From NCBI RefSeq assembly GCF_003970795.1, contig NZ_RWKW01000041.1, forward strand, positions 1 to 64,000: a DNA stretch of 64,000 bases. The letters run 5' to 3'. Below, piece by piece: positions 29,234 through 37,978 of this stretch (its first letter is position 1; each line of letters starts with the position of its first letter). The stretch comes from Aquibium carbonis (GTDB lineage: Bacteria > Pseudomonadota > Alphaproteobacteria > Rhizobiales > Rhizobiaceae). A program made the position numbers and the translations under genes. A model generated the notes under the pieces. It saw only the letters and a list, made by a program, of their open reading frames with translations. It searched no databases and was not told where the DNA came from.

Positions 29234-30886
29234 TCAGAAGCCGGGGACGGACCTGTCCTCGGCTTCGCGGCGGGCGCGGTCCCGGAAGATGCGTCGGATC
29301 ACCTTGCCGGTGGTCGTCAGCGGCATCGAATCCACGAACTCCACCTCGCGCGGATATTCATGCGCTGACAGTCGCTCGCGTACCCAGGAGCGTATCTCGT
29401 CGCGAAGGATCTCCGATGGCGCGACGCCATCCTTGAGAACGACATAGGCCTTCACGATCTCGGTGCGCAGGGCATCCGGCTTTCCGACCGCCGCCGCGAG
29501 CGCGACCGACTCGTGACCCGTCAGGCAATCCTCGATCTCGCCTGGGCCTATTCGGTAGCCGGCGGACGTGATGACGTCGTCGTCGCGTCCGAAGAAGTGG
29601 ATGTAGCCGTCCGGATCCGCGATCCCCTGGTCGCCGGTGGTCATCCAATCGCCGATGAACTTCTGGGCCGTCGCCTCGGGATTGTTCCAGTATTCGAGGA
29701 ACATCACCGGGTCGGGTCGGCGGACCGCGATCTGGCCGGGCTCGCCCGGCGGGACGGTCCCGCCGTCGGCGTCAATCAACGCCACGTCATGGCCCGGCAC
29801 CGGCTTGCCCGTCGAGCCGGCGCGACTCACGCCGATCGCGGCACAAGAGCCGAGGACCAGGTTGCACTCCGTCTGCCCGTAGATCTCGTTGACCGTCAGC
29901 CCAAGTTCCGTTCGCGCCCAATCGAACGTCTCGCGGCCGAGCGCCTCGCCAGCCGAGGCGACCGAGCGCAGCTGGTTCGGGAAAATGCGTTCGATGTCGC
30001 GGTGGGACTTCATCATTCGCAACGCGGTCGGTGGAATGAACGCGTTGCGGACACCCGTTTCGCGCATCAGCGCGCAGGCCGCGGACGGGTCGAACTTTTC
30101 GGATCGGGACGAGACCACCGGTATCCCGAAATAGAGCGCCGGCAACAGGGCGTTGAGCAGGCCGCCGGCCCAGGCCCAGTCGGCCGGGGTCCAGAAGCGA
30201 TCACACTCCCGCGGCATGAACTCATGCGCCAACTGCATGCCCGGCAGATGGCCGAGCAGGACGCGATGTCCATGCAGCGCGCCCTTGGGCGGCCCCGTGG
30301 TTCCGGAGGTGAAGATCATCATCGCCGGATCGTCGGGCGTCGTGTCCACGGGCGCGAAGCGAGGGTTGCCCTCCGACAGCAATTTTTCGATGCCGACGGC
30401 GCCGTCGGCGTCTCCCTCGACCAGCACGATGAGTTCCAGGTCGTTCAGGCGATCGCGGATGCGCCTCAGCTTGAGCGCGCCGGCGGCATTGGTGATCACC
30501 GCCTTCACGCCCGCGGTCGCCAGCCGGTATTCCAGCGCCTCGACGCCGAACAGAAGCGCCAGCGGCACCGCGATGGCGCCGAGCTTGTAGATCGCGACGT
30601 GGCTCATGGCAGTCTCGAAGCTCTGCGGCAGGAGCAGGGCGACGCGATCCCCGCGACCGATCCCTCGCGCTCCAAGCGATGACGCGATGGCGGAAGAACG
30701 GGTGGACAGTTCGAGAAAATTCAACGTCGCCGGATCGCCGTCTGGCCGCCACTCGATCAGCGCGGTGCGCCCGGGATCCCGCGCGGCCCAGGCATCCGAG
30801 ACGGCGACGCCGATGTTGAACCTGTCGGGTATGACCCACCGGAAGGCGGATCGAAGCGCGTCGTAGGTGTCGCGGCGATCGAGCAT
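29234..30886 (-). CDS. AMP-dependent acyl-CoA synthetase
   Basis: A 550-residue ANL-superfamily ligase that activates a carboxylic acid to acyl-CoA through an acyl-AMP. The phosphate loop is IFTSGTTGPPKGAL (about residue 188), the adenine site NEIYGQTECNLV (about 336), the hinge FFGRDDDVITSAGYRIGP (about 424), and the catalytic lysine lies in the C-terminal TTTGKVIRR. Overall it resembles medium-chain or benzoate/acetate-like synthetases; the exact substrate cannot be told. It lies 31 bp downstream of tRNA-Leu on the same strand, with convergent acyltransferase gene 6 bp away. Confidence 0.88.
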   Translation of the reverse strand: MLDRRDTYDALRSAFRWVIPDRFNIGVAVSDAWAARDPGRTALIEWRPDGDPATLNFLELSTRSSAIASSLGARGIGRGDRVALLLPQSFETAMSHVAIYKLGAIAVPLALLFGVEALEYRLATAGVKAVITNAAGALKLRRIRDRLNDLELIVLVEGDADGAVGIEKLLSEGNPRFAPVDTTPDDPAMMIFTSGTTGPPKGALHGHRVLLGHLPGMQLAHEFMPRECDRFWTPADWAWAGGLLNALLPALYFGIPVVSSRSEKFDPSAACALMRETGVRNAFIPPTALRMMKSHRDIERIFPNQLRSVASAGEALGRETFDWARTELGLTVNEIYGQTECNLVLGSCAAIGVSRAGSTGKPVPGHDVALIDADGGTVPPGEPGQIAVRRPDPVMFLEYWNNPEATAQKFIGDWMTTGDQGIADPDGYIHFFGRDDDVITSAGYRIGPGEIEDCLTGHESVALAAAVGKPDALRTEIVKAYVVLKDGVAPSEILRDEIRSWVRERLSAHEYPREVEFVDSMPLTTTGKVIRRIFRDRARREAEDRSVPGF

Positions 30887-30917
30887 CAAGCGATGCCGCC
30901 CCCCAATGGACGATGAA

Positions 30918-31002
30918 TGGTGCCCCTGGCCGGGTTCGAACCAGCACTCCTTTCGGAACTCGATTTTGAGTCGAGCGCGTCTACCAATTCCACCACAGGG
31001 GC
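30918..31002 (-). tRNA. tRNA-Leu (anticodon CAA)
   Basis: The minus strand folds as an 85-nt class II tRNA with encoded CCA. Acceptor arms GCCCCTG and CAGGGGC pair, the anticodon stem CTCGA/TCGAG encloses loop CTCAAAA giving anticodon CAA (codon UUG), a short variable arm follows, and the T arm has GGTTCGAACCC. The discriminator base is A, as for leucine tRNAs. Confidence 0.96.
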
Positions 31003-31037
31003 CTGCGGGACGTCTGGCACGGGCCGGACGGCTGCGG

Positions 31038-31065
31038 ACTATACGAACGCGCGGCGGCACGTCAA
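31038..31065 (-). promoter_or_regulatory. Predicted promoter of tRNA-Leu
   Basis: On the minus strand TTGACG (31065-31060), a 16-bp spacer and TATAGT (31043-31038) lie about 36 bp before the tRNA 5' end. The GC-rich stretch after the -10 box resembles a discriminator of stringently controlled tRNA promoters. Confidence 0.75.
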
Positions 31066-31254
31066 ACGCTTTCTGACGGCTTGCTTGAGCGGCGCAAGGA
31101 CCGGCCGACCAGATGGGAGATGGGGCGATGCCACGTCGCACTCTTCCTCGCCCGCGAGACACCCCGCCGAAAAGCAGGGCTGGCGCATATGGTGGCCGCT
31201 TCCCTCCCGTCGCCAAAAACACTAAAGCGTGACGCATCGCACAGGAGCCCCCCG

Positions 31255-31836
31255 ATGCTTCGCAGACTTTACGACTGGACGATGTCGCTCGCCGCAACGC
31301 GCCATGCCGAACGGGCGCTGGCGGGCGTGTCCTTCGTCGAAAGCTCCTTCTTCCCGATCCCGCCCGATGTGCTCCTGATTCCGATGGTCCTGTCCGACCG
31401 TTCGAAATGGATCCGCTATGCCGTGATCTGCACGGTTGCTTCCGTGCTCGGGGCGATGCTGGGCTATGCGATCGGCGCGTTCCTCTTCGACCTGATCGGA
31501 CAGCCGATCCTGGAACTCTACAACGCGCAGGACTCGTTCGCGAGAATCCAGGCGTGGTACGACACCTGGGGCGGATGGGGCGTGCTGTTTGCCGCGATAA
31601 CGCCCTTTCCCTACAAGGTCCTGACGATCTTCTCCGGTTTCACGGGTCTCGACCTCGTCACTTTCGTCGTCGTTTCCATCATCGGCCGCGGCTTCCGCTT
31701 CTTTCTGGTGACATGGCTCCTCAACCGCTTCGGCGAGCCGATCCGGACCTTCATCGAGAGGCACCTCGGTCTTCTTTTTACCGTCTTCATGGTGCTGCTG
31801 GTCGGTGGATTCGTCGCCATCCGATACGTTTTCTGA
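31255..31836 (+). CDS. YqaA-type SNARE-associated (DedA-like) membrane protein
   Basis: A 193-residue integral membrane protein of the YqaA group within the DedA/VTT superfamily. It has about five hydrophobic segments. Family blocks are FVESSFFPIPPDVLLIPMVL near residue 26 and GRGFRFFLVTWLLNRFG near residue 143. Related proteins are linked to membrane homeostasis and undecaprenyl- or phospholipid movement; a specific role is not known. ACAGGAG precedes the ATG. It lies 12 bp upstream of dsbB, with which it forms an operon. Confidence 0.88.
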   Translation: MLRRLYDWTMSLAATRHAERALAGVSFVESSFFPIPPDVLLIPMVLSDRSKWIRYAVICTVASVLGAMLGYAIGAFLFDLIGQPILELYNAQDSFARIQAWYDTWGGWGVLFAAITPFPYKVLTIFSGFTGLDLVTFVVVSIIGRGFRFFLVTWLLNRFGEPIRTFIERHLGLLFTVFMVLLVGGFVAIRYVF

Positions 31837-31848
31837 CAGGTCCCGCGC

Positions 31849-32355
31849 ATGTCCATCACCGCTTCGGCCGGTCGCCGGCAGATGCTCACCGCCTCTTTCC
31901 TGGCCCTGGCCATGGCCGGCGTGGTCGGCTCGGCGCTGCTGTTCGAGCATGTCGGCGGCTACCTTCCCTGCAAGCTTTGCCTGGAACAGCGCCTCCCCTA
32001 CTACATCGGCGCGCCGGTGATGGCGTCGGCCGTGCTGGCATCGGCTCTGAACCTTCCCGGAATCGTCACCCGCGGCCTCATTCTCGTCGGCGCGCTGCTG
32101 ATGACGTGGGGGCTATGGATGGGCGTCCATCATTCCGGCGTCGAATGGGGCTGGTGGGCGGGACCGACGGATTGCGGCGTCGTCAGCGGAGCGCCCGCAG
32201 GAGGCAACCTGCTCGATTCGCTAAACACGGTGATTCCGCCGTCCTGCGACGAGGCGGCGTTGCGGATCCTCGGGCTGTCCCTCGCCGGCTGGAACGCCAT
32301 CGCCGCCCTGATCCTGGCAGCGATCGGCTACCGCGCCGCCTTCGCGAAAGCCTGA
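31849..32355 (+). CDS. dsbB: Disulfide bond formation protein B
   Basis: A 168-residue four-helix inner-membrane oxidase that reoxidises DsbA using ubiquinone. The first periplasmic loop has the CKLC redox pair in LPCKLCLEQRLPYY (about residues 40-53), and the second loop has the separate Cys pair in TDCGVVSG and PPSCDE. Length and helix pattern are normal. Co-directional with the YqaA-type gene; a long palindrome lies immediately downstream. Confidence 0.93.
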   Translation: MSITASAGRRQMLTASFLALAMAGVVGSALLFEHVGGYLPCKLCLEQRLPYYIGAPVMASAVLASALNLPGIVTRGLILVGALLMTWGLWMGVHHSGVEWGWWAGPTDCGVVSGAPAGGNLLDSLNTVIPPSCDEAALRILGLSLAGWNAIAALILAAIGYRAAFAKA

Positions 32356-32357
32356 GC

Positions 32358-32495
32358 GTCTGATCCAAGAGTCGCCAGGCCGGGCTGCAAATCGCAATTT
32401 CCGCGCTTTCGGTGCTCACGCACTCGAATGTACGCTGCGCTCCGGTTCTCGAAAACGCCATTTTCGCCTCGGCCTGGCGCTTTTTTGATTCAGAC
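32358..32495. repeat. 138-bp imperfect palindrome after dsbB (structured element/terminator)
   Basis: The 159-bp spacer between convergent dsbB and the HNH gene is almost entirely one imperfect inverted repeat. Outer arms GTCTGA (32358-32363) and TCAGAC (32490-32495) enclose perfect 10-bp arms CGCCAGGCCG (32373-32382) and CGGCCTGGCG (32470-32479), and weaker symmetry continues inward to the centre. CTTTTTT follows the right arm on the plus strand, so it can terminate dsbB transcripts. It may instead be a dispersed palindromic repeat or a structured RNA. Confidence 0.75.
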
Positions 32496-32514
32496 ACTGA
32501 ACGGGCGGCGCGAA

Positions 32515-33072
32515 TCAGGGCTCCAGTTCCACGTCCCAGTAGAGGTAATCCATCCAGCTCTCGTGCAGATGGTTCGGCGGAAACATCCTGCCATTGTTGT
32601 GCAGGTCGTGGACCGTCGGGTGAAACGGCTTTTGCATGGGCCACATACGCGCCTGCGCCGGCAGCATCCCGCCCTTCCTGAGGTTGCAAGGGGAGCAGGC
32701 GGCCACGACGTTCTCCCAGGTTGTCTCACCGCCGCAGCAGCGCGGGATGACATGGTCGAAGGTCAAGTCCTCGTGCGCACCGCAATACTGGCACTGGAAT
32801 CGATCCCGCAGGAATACGTTGAAGCGCGTGAACGCCGGGTTGCGCGAGGGCTTCACATAGGCCTTCAAGCAAACCACGCTTGGGATTCGCATCGAGAATG
32901 TCGGGGAGGAGACGGCGTGCTCGTATTCCGCCACGATGTTTACCCGGTCGAGAAACACCGCCTTGATGGCGTCCTGCCAGGACCAGAGCGACAGGGGACA
33001 ATAGCTGAGCGGTCGGTAATCCGCGTTCAGCACGAGCGCAGGCAAGCTATCCGGCGAGACGGAAACCGTCAC
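32515..33072 (-). CDS. HNH endonuclease family protein
   Basis: A 185-residue protein of a compact HNH nuclease family common in bacterial chromosomes. The HNH zinc-finger core is clear: CQYCG (about residues 94-98), the His-containing FDHVIPRCCGGETTWENVVAACSPCN (about 105-130) with the two CxxC pairs, and asparagine in WENVV. The N-terminus LVLNADYRPLSYCPLSLWSWQDAI is characteristic of this housekeeping subgroup, whose cellular role is not settled. Nothing nearby suggests an intron or phage origin. Confidence 0.9.
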   Translation of the reverse strand: MTVSVSPDSLPALVLNADYRPLSYCPLSLWSWQDAIKAVFLDRVNIVAEYEHAVSSPTFSMRIPSVVCLKAYVKPSRNPAFTRFNVFLRDRFQCQYCGAHEDLTFDHVIPRCCGGETTWENVVAACSPCNLRKGGMLPAQARMWPMQKPFHPTVHDLHNNGRMFPPNHLHESWMDYLYWDVELEP

Positions 33073-33214
33073 TTCGATCCACTCCTTGTTGCTGAGAACG
33101 GAACGGCGCGGATACTGTAAGCCACAGATGTCAGGAATGTGAAGCGCCCAATTTGCCTCACGCGCGGTGATAGGGTTTCTCGCCGCGCGCGGTATTTCAA
33201 GGGCTTGCGCGGAT

Positions 33215-33859
33215 TCAGGTCAGCGTCACCCCCTCGCGACCCTTCATGGAGCGATAGTAGGCCCAGAACAGCCGGGCGGCGGTGCCGCGGTGTGGAGCCC
33301 ATGATTCGGCCAGGCCCGCAAGCCTCGCGGCGGCCGGACGGGGCACGATGCCGAGCGCGTGGCCAACCGCGCTCTGCAAGGCGACGTCGCGGGCCGGGAA
33401 GATGTCGGGGTAACCGGCCGAAAACAGGAGATAGATCTCCGCGGTCCAGCGTCCGATGCCATGAACGGCGGTCATTCGCGCGATCGCCTCGCCCGCGTCG
33501 AGCCGGCACAGCGCGTCGAGATCGAGTTCGCCCGCCATCGATGCCGCGGCAATGGCGCGCAACGTCTTCTGCTTCGGACGGGAGAGGCCGGCTTCGCGAA
33601 ACAGGGAATCATCGGCCGCGTGGATCGCCTGGGCCGTCAAAGGGTCGCACAGGGCCGTCAGGCGTCCCAGTATCGCCGCGGCGCTCGCCACCGAAACCTG
33701 CTGCGACACGACGATCGAGACGAGGCTGGCGAAGCCCGGCTCCGTGCGCCGCAACGGGACGTCGCCGGCCCTGACGCGAACCGGAACGAGCCTGGAATCG
33801 AGCGCGCAGAGCGCATCCAGTGCCTCGTGGACGTCGGCGATGGTCTCGATCCTGCGCAT
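33215..33859 (-). CDS. AlkA-type DNA-3-methyladenine glycosylase
   Basis: A 214-residue HhH-GPD base-excision glycosylase. The helix-hairpin-helix motif is VHGIGRWTAEIYLLF (about 126-140), followed by the catalytic aspartate region FPARDVALQ (about 147-155). FASLVSIVVSQQVSVASAAA near residue 44 matches the AlkA/Mag N-terminal helix. It removes alkylated bases, starting base-excision repair. The shorter start giving MRRIETIADVH is chosen because the upstream extension overlaps the divergent gluQRS promoter region. 142 bp separates it from the HNH gene. Confidence 0.9.
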   Translation of the reverse strand: MRRIETIADVHEALDALCALDSRLVPVRVRAGDVPLRRTEPGFASLVSIVVSQQVSVASAAAILGRLTALCDPLTAQAIHAADDSLFREAGLSRPKQKTLRAIAAASMAGELDLDALCRLDAGEAIARMTAVHGIGRWTAEIYLLFSAGYPDIFPARDVALQSAVGHALGIVPRPAAARLAGLAESWAPHRGTAARLFWAYYRSMKGREGVTLT

Positions 33860-33930
33860 GCCCTTCCTCTTTCGGCGCCCGGACAGTAGCAATCGAAACC
33901 GAACCGATCCATGCCGCCTCGCGAGCGCCG

Positions 33931-34800
33931 ATGACCTTGCCCAGCTTTCGCTTCGCGCCGAGCCCCAACGGCGCACTGCATCTCGGCCATGCCTTCTCCG
34001 CCCTGCTCAACGCGCGGATGGCGGCCGAGGCCGGCGGGCGGTTCCTGCTTCGCATCGAGGATATCGACACGGAACGCTGCACGCGAGCGTTCGAGCGCGG
34101 CATCCTGGAAGACCTCGCCTGGCTCGGCATCCGGTGGGAGCAGCCGGTGCGACGGCAATCGGAGCACTTCGACGCGTATGCCGAGGCCCTGGAACGGCTC
34201 GTGGCGGAAGGCCTCGCCTATCCCGCCTTCATGAGCCGGGGCGAGGTTCGGGCGTGGCTCACCGAGGACGCTCCGGCCGAATGGCCGCGCGATCCGGACG
34301 GGGTGCCGTTCTACCCGCCCCGCGATCGCGGGTTGCCCCCGCGCGAGCGGGCGGCACGCATCGCCGGTGGCGAAGCCTATTCCTGGCGGCTCGACATGGC
34401 GGCTTCGCTGGAGCGTCTGCGGCGGCGGCCGACCTGGACCGAGACCGGCATGGGGCCGACAGGCGATTCGGGCGTCATCGTCGCCGACCCGGCCGCGTGG
34501 GGCGACGTCGTGATCGCGCGAAAGGATGTGCCGGCGAGCTACAATCTGTGCGTCGTGGTGGACGACGCCATCCAGGGCATCACCAACGTCGTGCGCGGGC
34601 GGGACCTCTTCCATGCGACGTCCGTGCACCGCGTTCTCCAGGACTTGCTCGGCCTGCCGGCGCCGTCCTACCACCATCACGACCTGCTCCTCGGAGAGGA
34701 TGGACGCAAGCTCTCCAAGAGCCGGGGCGACACTGCGTTGCGCGCCCTGCGCGACATCGGCGCGACGCCCGGAGACATCGCGAGGCTGCTGGAGCGGTGA
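33931..34800 (+). CDS. gluQ: Glutamyl-Q tRNA(Asp) synthetase
   Basis: A 289-residue truncated glutamyl-tRNA synthetase paralogue that attaches glutamate to queuosine in tRNA-Asp. The HIGH-type motif is PSPNGALHLGHAFSAL (about 8-23) and the KMSKS-type motif GRKLSKSRGD (about 264-273). LRIEDIDTERC and NVVRGRDLFHATSVHRVLQ fit GluQRS. The anticodon-binding domain is absent, as expected. The chosen ATG begins the conserved region; the gene is divergent from the glycosylase. A queuosine-precursor transporter also occurs in the window (60760). Confidence 0.93.
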   Translation: MTLPSFRFAPSPNGALHLGHAFSALLNARMAAEAGGRFLLRIEDIDTERCTRAFERGILEDLAWLGIRWEQPVRRQSEHFDAYAEALERLVAEGLAYPAFMSRGEVRAWLTEDAPAEWPRDPDGVPFYPPRDRGLPPRERAARIAGGEAYSWRLDMAASLERLRRRPTWTETGMGPTGDSGVIVADPAAWGDVVIARKDVPASYNLCVVVDDAIQGITNVVRGRDLFHATSVHRVLQDLLGLPAPSYHHHDLLLGEDGRKLSKSRGDTALRALRDIGATPGDIARLLER

Positions 34801-34820
34801 ACCCGCCGGCTGGCGGATCG

Positions 34821-35108
34821 TCAGGCCCTGTTGAGGGCGGACTTGAGGAGAAGCACGGTGACGAGCGCGACGAAGGCGCCCGCAAGGCCCACGAACGACG
34901 CCTCCTGGAGGTCGGAAAGCCTCACGCCGTAGAGATTGAGCAGGTAGATCGAGCCGAAGAAGCCGCCCGTGAGGATCACCGTCATCGGGGTCGGGCCGAC
35001 GCCGTCGCGGCCGATGATCACGCTCAGCCCTATCGAAAGGATGAACGACAGGATCGTCACGACCGAGACGGCCATGAAGATCCACCATACGCTCAGGTTC
35101 CAGATCAC
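34821..35108 (-). CDS. Small multi-pass membrane protein, unknown function
   Basis: About 95 residues that I do not recognise. Three hydrophobic segments (WIFMAVSVVTILSFILSIGLSVII, TVILTGGFFGSIYLLNLYGV and FVGLAGAFVALVTVLLL) imply an inner-membrane protein. No ATG lies at the expected start; GTG at 35108 with GAGG upstream, or GTG at 35126, is likeliest. It is convergent with gluQRS, 20 bp away, and divergent from the EamA exporter. Confidence 0.6.
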   Translation of the reverse strand: MIWNLSVWWIFMAVSVVTILSFILSIGLSVIIGRDGVGPTPMTVILTGGFFGSIYLLNLYGVRLSDLQEASFVGLAGAFVALVTVLLLKSALNRA

Positions 35109-35226
35109 GACGTCGCGCCTCGTCACACGGCCAGATGCCCTGGCACCCACGATAGTCACCGCGTGGATACTATCGCTCAATCCTTTCCCTTTGCTTATTC
35201 GCCCGTCCAAGGACCCGCAAAGCGCC

Positions 35227-36114
35227 ATGACCCTCGCCAGACTTGCTCCCGCCGTCTTCGTCGTCCTCTGGGCGACCGGCTTCATCGGCGCCCGCTACGC
35301 GATGCCCTGGTCGGAACCGTTCAGCTTCCTGGCGGTGCGGTTCGCGATCGCCTTCGCGCTGCTCGGCGTCCTGATGCTCGTCTTGAGCACGGCCAGGGCC
35401 GGATGGCGCGAAGCTGCGCATGCCGCCTTCGCCGGCATGCTCATGCACGGGATCTATCTCGGCGGTGTCTTCTGGGCGATCCGGCACGGCATGCCCGCCG
35501 GACTGTCGGCACTGATCATCGGGCTCCAGCCGCTCATCACGGCGGTGATGGCCGGGCTTTTTCTCGGCGAGCGCATCCTGCCCCGGCACTGGCTCGGTCT
35601 CGCCGTCGGCTTCGCGGGCGTGTCCATCGTGCTCTGGCCGAAGCTCGGCTCGATCACGGGCGGCGTGACCGCGTTGACGTTGACGGCGTCGGTGATCTCC
35701 GTGATCGGGATGAGCGCCGGAACGATCTGGCAGAAGCGTTTCATCACCGGCGTCGATCTCGTGGCGGTTACACTCTACCAGTATCTCGGCGCAACGATGC
35801 TTATGGCATTGGGTTCGATGGCTACGGAAACGCGCGTCTTTGTTCCGACTGTCGACCTTGTGCTGGCGATGGTCTGGTCGGTCTTGGTCCTGTCCATCGG
35901 CGCGATCCTGCTCTTGATGTATCTGATCCGCCACGGGGAGATGGCCAAGGTTGCATCTCTCTTCTACCTTGTGCCCGCATGCACGGCGGTCATGGCTTGG
36001 CTCCTCTTCGGTGAAGAACTTTCGACCATCCAGATTCTTGGTATGGTGATCGCAACGTTCGGTGTTGGCATGGCTACGGCTCAGCGTCCTATGAGAGCAC
36101 GGGCTTCGCGGTAG
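35227..36114 (+). CDS. EamA-family (DMT) membrane transporter
   Basis: A 295-residue ten-helix exporter-like protein with two EamA repeats. The first helix VFVVLWATGFIGARYAMPW is the classic EamA start, and each repeat has a LFLGERILPRHWLGLAVGFAGV or LLFGEELSTIQILGMVIATFGV helix pair. Substrate unknown. The 3' end overlaps the convergent YihY/BrkB gene by 34 bp. From about 35760 onward the codon use looks less GC-rich than in the first half. Confidence 0.86.
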   Translation: MTLARLAPAVFVVLWATGFIGARYAMPWSEPFSFLAVRFAIAFALLGVLMLVLSTARAGWREAAHAAFAGMLMHGIYLGGVFWAIRHGMPAGLSALIIGLQPLITAVMAGLFLGERILPRHWLGLAVGFAGVSIVLWPKLGSITGGVTALTLTASVISVIGMSAGTIWQKRFITGVDLVAVTLYQYLGATMLMALGSMATETRVFVPTVDLVLAMVWSVLVLSIGAILLLMYLIRHGEMAKVASLFYLVPACTAVMAWLLFGEELSTIQILGMVIATFGVGMATAQRPMRARASR

Positions 36115-36932
36115 CGGCGGATCGCGGCATTGAACTCGCCTCCCAGAATGAAGATCACAGAAACGATATAGAGGAATACGACCGCGATCATGATCGAGGC
36201 AAGGCCGGCATAGGTCGTCACATAGGTCGAAAACTGCGTAAGATAGGCTGCAAACAGTGCCGAACCTGCGATCCAGCCGACTACCGTCAGCGTAATACCA
36301 GGAAGAATGTCAAGCAGAGAGCGCCTGCCGGCCGGCAGCCAGAAATGCACGCAAACAAGTCCGATGACGATCACTGCGGAAGCGATCGAGTAGCGCCAAA
36401 TCGTGATCGTGCCCATGTAGGGCGCAATCCAGTCGAAATGTTGCTCGGCGATCCTGCCGACCAGCGGAGCCAGAACTAGCAGTACACTGATCGCTAGGAA
36501 ACCTAACGTGGCGATCAGCACGAAGGCGAGGCTCTGCAACCTGCGGAAAATGAAAGAGCGATGCTCGGTCACGCGGTAGGCACGGTTGAGCGATACCCGC
36601 AACGCTTCAATGCCGTTGGACGCGAAGATCCCCGCCGCCACAATGCCGAAAGTCAGTACGTCGGTCCGCTGGACCGTAAGCACGTTTGTCACTTCCCGCG
36701 CGATGGGTTCGGCGATTTCCTGCGGCCAGGTGTCGAAGACCAGATGCACGGCGGTGTCAGCGAATGCATTCGCCCCAAGAAAACTAGCGAGTGTTGTCGC
36801 GAAGATCAGGAATGGGAAAACTGCGAGCAGCGCGGACAAGGCCAGATGGCTCGCCATCGACCAGCCGTCATCCGTGTCGAAGTGGCCGTATGCGTCGGTC
36901 AGAATGCGCCGTGCCGCGGTCATTCCCCGCAT
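36081..36932 (-). CDS. YihY/BrkB family inner-membrane protein
   Basis: A 283-residue membrane protein of the YihY/virulence factor BrkB family (formerly annotated RNase BN). An N-terminal amphipathic region, DDGWSMASHLALSALLAVFPFLIF, is followed by five to six helices and the C-terminal FLYIVSVIFILGGEFNAAIRR motif. Function is not well defined; transport or envelope roles have been suggested. A strong AGGAGG site precedes the ATG. The stop region overlaps the convergent exporter gene. Confidence 0.88.
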   Translation of the reverse strand: MRGMTAARRILTDAYGHFDTDDGWSMASHLALSALLAVFPFLIFATTLASFLGANAFADTAVHLVFDTWPQEIAEPIAREVTNVLTVQRTDVLTFGIVAAGIFASNGIEALRVSLNRAYRVTEHRSFIFRRLQSLAFVLIATLGFLAISVLLVLAPLVGRIAEQHFDWIAPYMGTITIWRYSIASAVIVIGLVCVHFWLPAGRRSLLDILPGITLTVVGWIAGSALFAAYLTQFSTYVTTYAGLASIMIAVVFLYIVSVIFILGGEFNAAIRRYREARALIGR

Positions 36933-37158
36933 GAACCCTCCTCGTCATTGTGCCGCCTCGGCGAATATGTGAAGTCAGGGAGCGCCAATGGCAACCAGCG
37001 TCAGCCCTCTGCTGGAGGACCAGGGGCGACACGATTATTCGTATCATTGTTCAACCGCGCACTGTTCAGATTTCTCGGAAGTCCTGTCACTGCTGGCCTA
37101 ACGCCCTAGATCCCTCGCAGTTTCCACCCCGCCATTTTTTCAATTTCGGAACGTCGCC

Positions 37159-37359
37159 ATGTCCACCGTCTTCAACATTCTCGCTATCGTTGTCATGGTG
37201 GCCGTCGTCATCGTGCTTACTCGGGGGCTGATCAATATGCTCCGCGGCGGTTCCGGCAATACGTCCAACAAGCTGATGCAGGCGCGTGTCCTCCTCCAGT
37301 TCGTGGCGCTCGTCTTCATTATGTTGGCGCTGTGGTACAGCCGCTCAGGCACCGGTTAA
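37159..37359 (+). CDS. HIG1-domain twin-transmembrane protein
   Basis: A 66-residue protein with two membrane helices (FNILAIVVMVAVVIVLTRGL and VLLQFVALVFIMLALWYS) joined by a basic loop with NKLMQARVLLQ, the HIG1 (hypoxia-induced gene 1) domain signature. Eukaryotic relatives (Rcf1/HIGD) associate with cytochrome oxidase; the bacterial role is less clear but a respiratory-chain link is plausible. It starts 20 bp before the adenosyltransferase stop-start run and is probably co-transcribed. The 226-bp upstream spacer shows no FNR-type box. Confidence 0.85.
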   Translation: MSTVFNILAIVVMVAVVIVLTRGLINMLRGGSGNTSNKLMQARVLLQFVALVFIMLALWYSRSGTG

Positions 37360-37379
37360 ATGGGGAAAAGGGACCCGCG

Positions 37380-37961
37380 ATGGTCAAACTGAACAAGATA
37401 TACACGCGGACAGGCGACGGCGGCACCACCGGCTTGGTCAACGGAGAACGGCGCGCGAAATCGGACCTGCGGATCGAAGCCTTTGGCACTGTTGATGAAG
37501 CGAATGCATGCATCGGGCTGGCGCGCCTTTACACAGCGACGGACCATCCCGCTATCGATGAGATGCTGGAGCGGATCCAGAATGACCTTTTTGATCTCGG
37601 TGCCGATCTTGCGACGCCCGGTGGCACCCAGATCGAGGGATACGAGCCATTGCGTATCGTTGAAAGTCAGGTCGCGCGCATAGAAGCCGACATCGACGCC
37701 TTGAACGCAAGGCTCGAACCGCTTCGGTCTTTCGTGCTGCCGGGGGGGACGCCGGCAGCGGCCGCATTGCATCTCGCCCGCACGGTGGCGCGCCGAGCCG
37801 AGAGAGCGATGGTCGCCGCAAACGAGGCTGAAGCACAAGATATCGGTTCCGAAGCTATGAAGTACATCAACCGCGTCTCGGACTTCCTCTTCGTCTCCGC
37901 CAGGGCGGTGAATGGAATGGGTTCCGGCGACGTGTTATGGGTGCCTGGAGCCAATCGCTGA
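37380..37961 (+). CDS. PduO-type cob(I)alamin adenosyltransferase
   Basis: A 193-residue ATP:corrinoid adenosyltransferase of the PduO/EutT type, making coenzyme B12 from cob(I)alamin and ATP. The ATP-binding N-terminus is VKLNKIYTRTGDGGTTGL (about 2-19), followed by FGTVDEANACIGLA and the helical FVLPGGTPAAAALHLARTVARRAER and NRVSDFLFVSARAVN motifs. It follows the HIG1 gene by 20 bp and precedes the rhomboid gene by 17 bp. The link to corrinoid metabolism also fits cobT at the far end of the window. Confidence 0.94.
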   Translation: MVKLNKIYTRTGDGGTTGLVNGERRAKSDLRIEAFGTVDEANACIGLARLYTATDHPAIDEMLERIQNDLFDLGADLATPGGTQIEGYEPLRIVESQVARIEADIDALNARLEPLRSFVLPGGTPAAAALHLARTVARRAERAMVAANEAEAQDIGSEAMKYINRVSDFLFVSARAVNGMGSGDVLWVPGANR

Positions 37962-37978
37962 TTCGAGGGGGTAAGGCG

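Noticed and set aside
36933-37158. FNR/FixK box upstream of the HIG1-domain gene
   Set aside because: No TTGAT-N4-ATCAA-like dyad is present.
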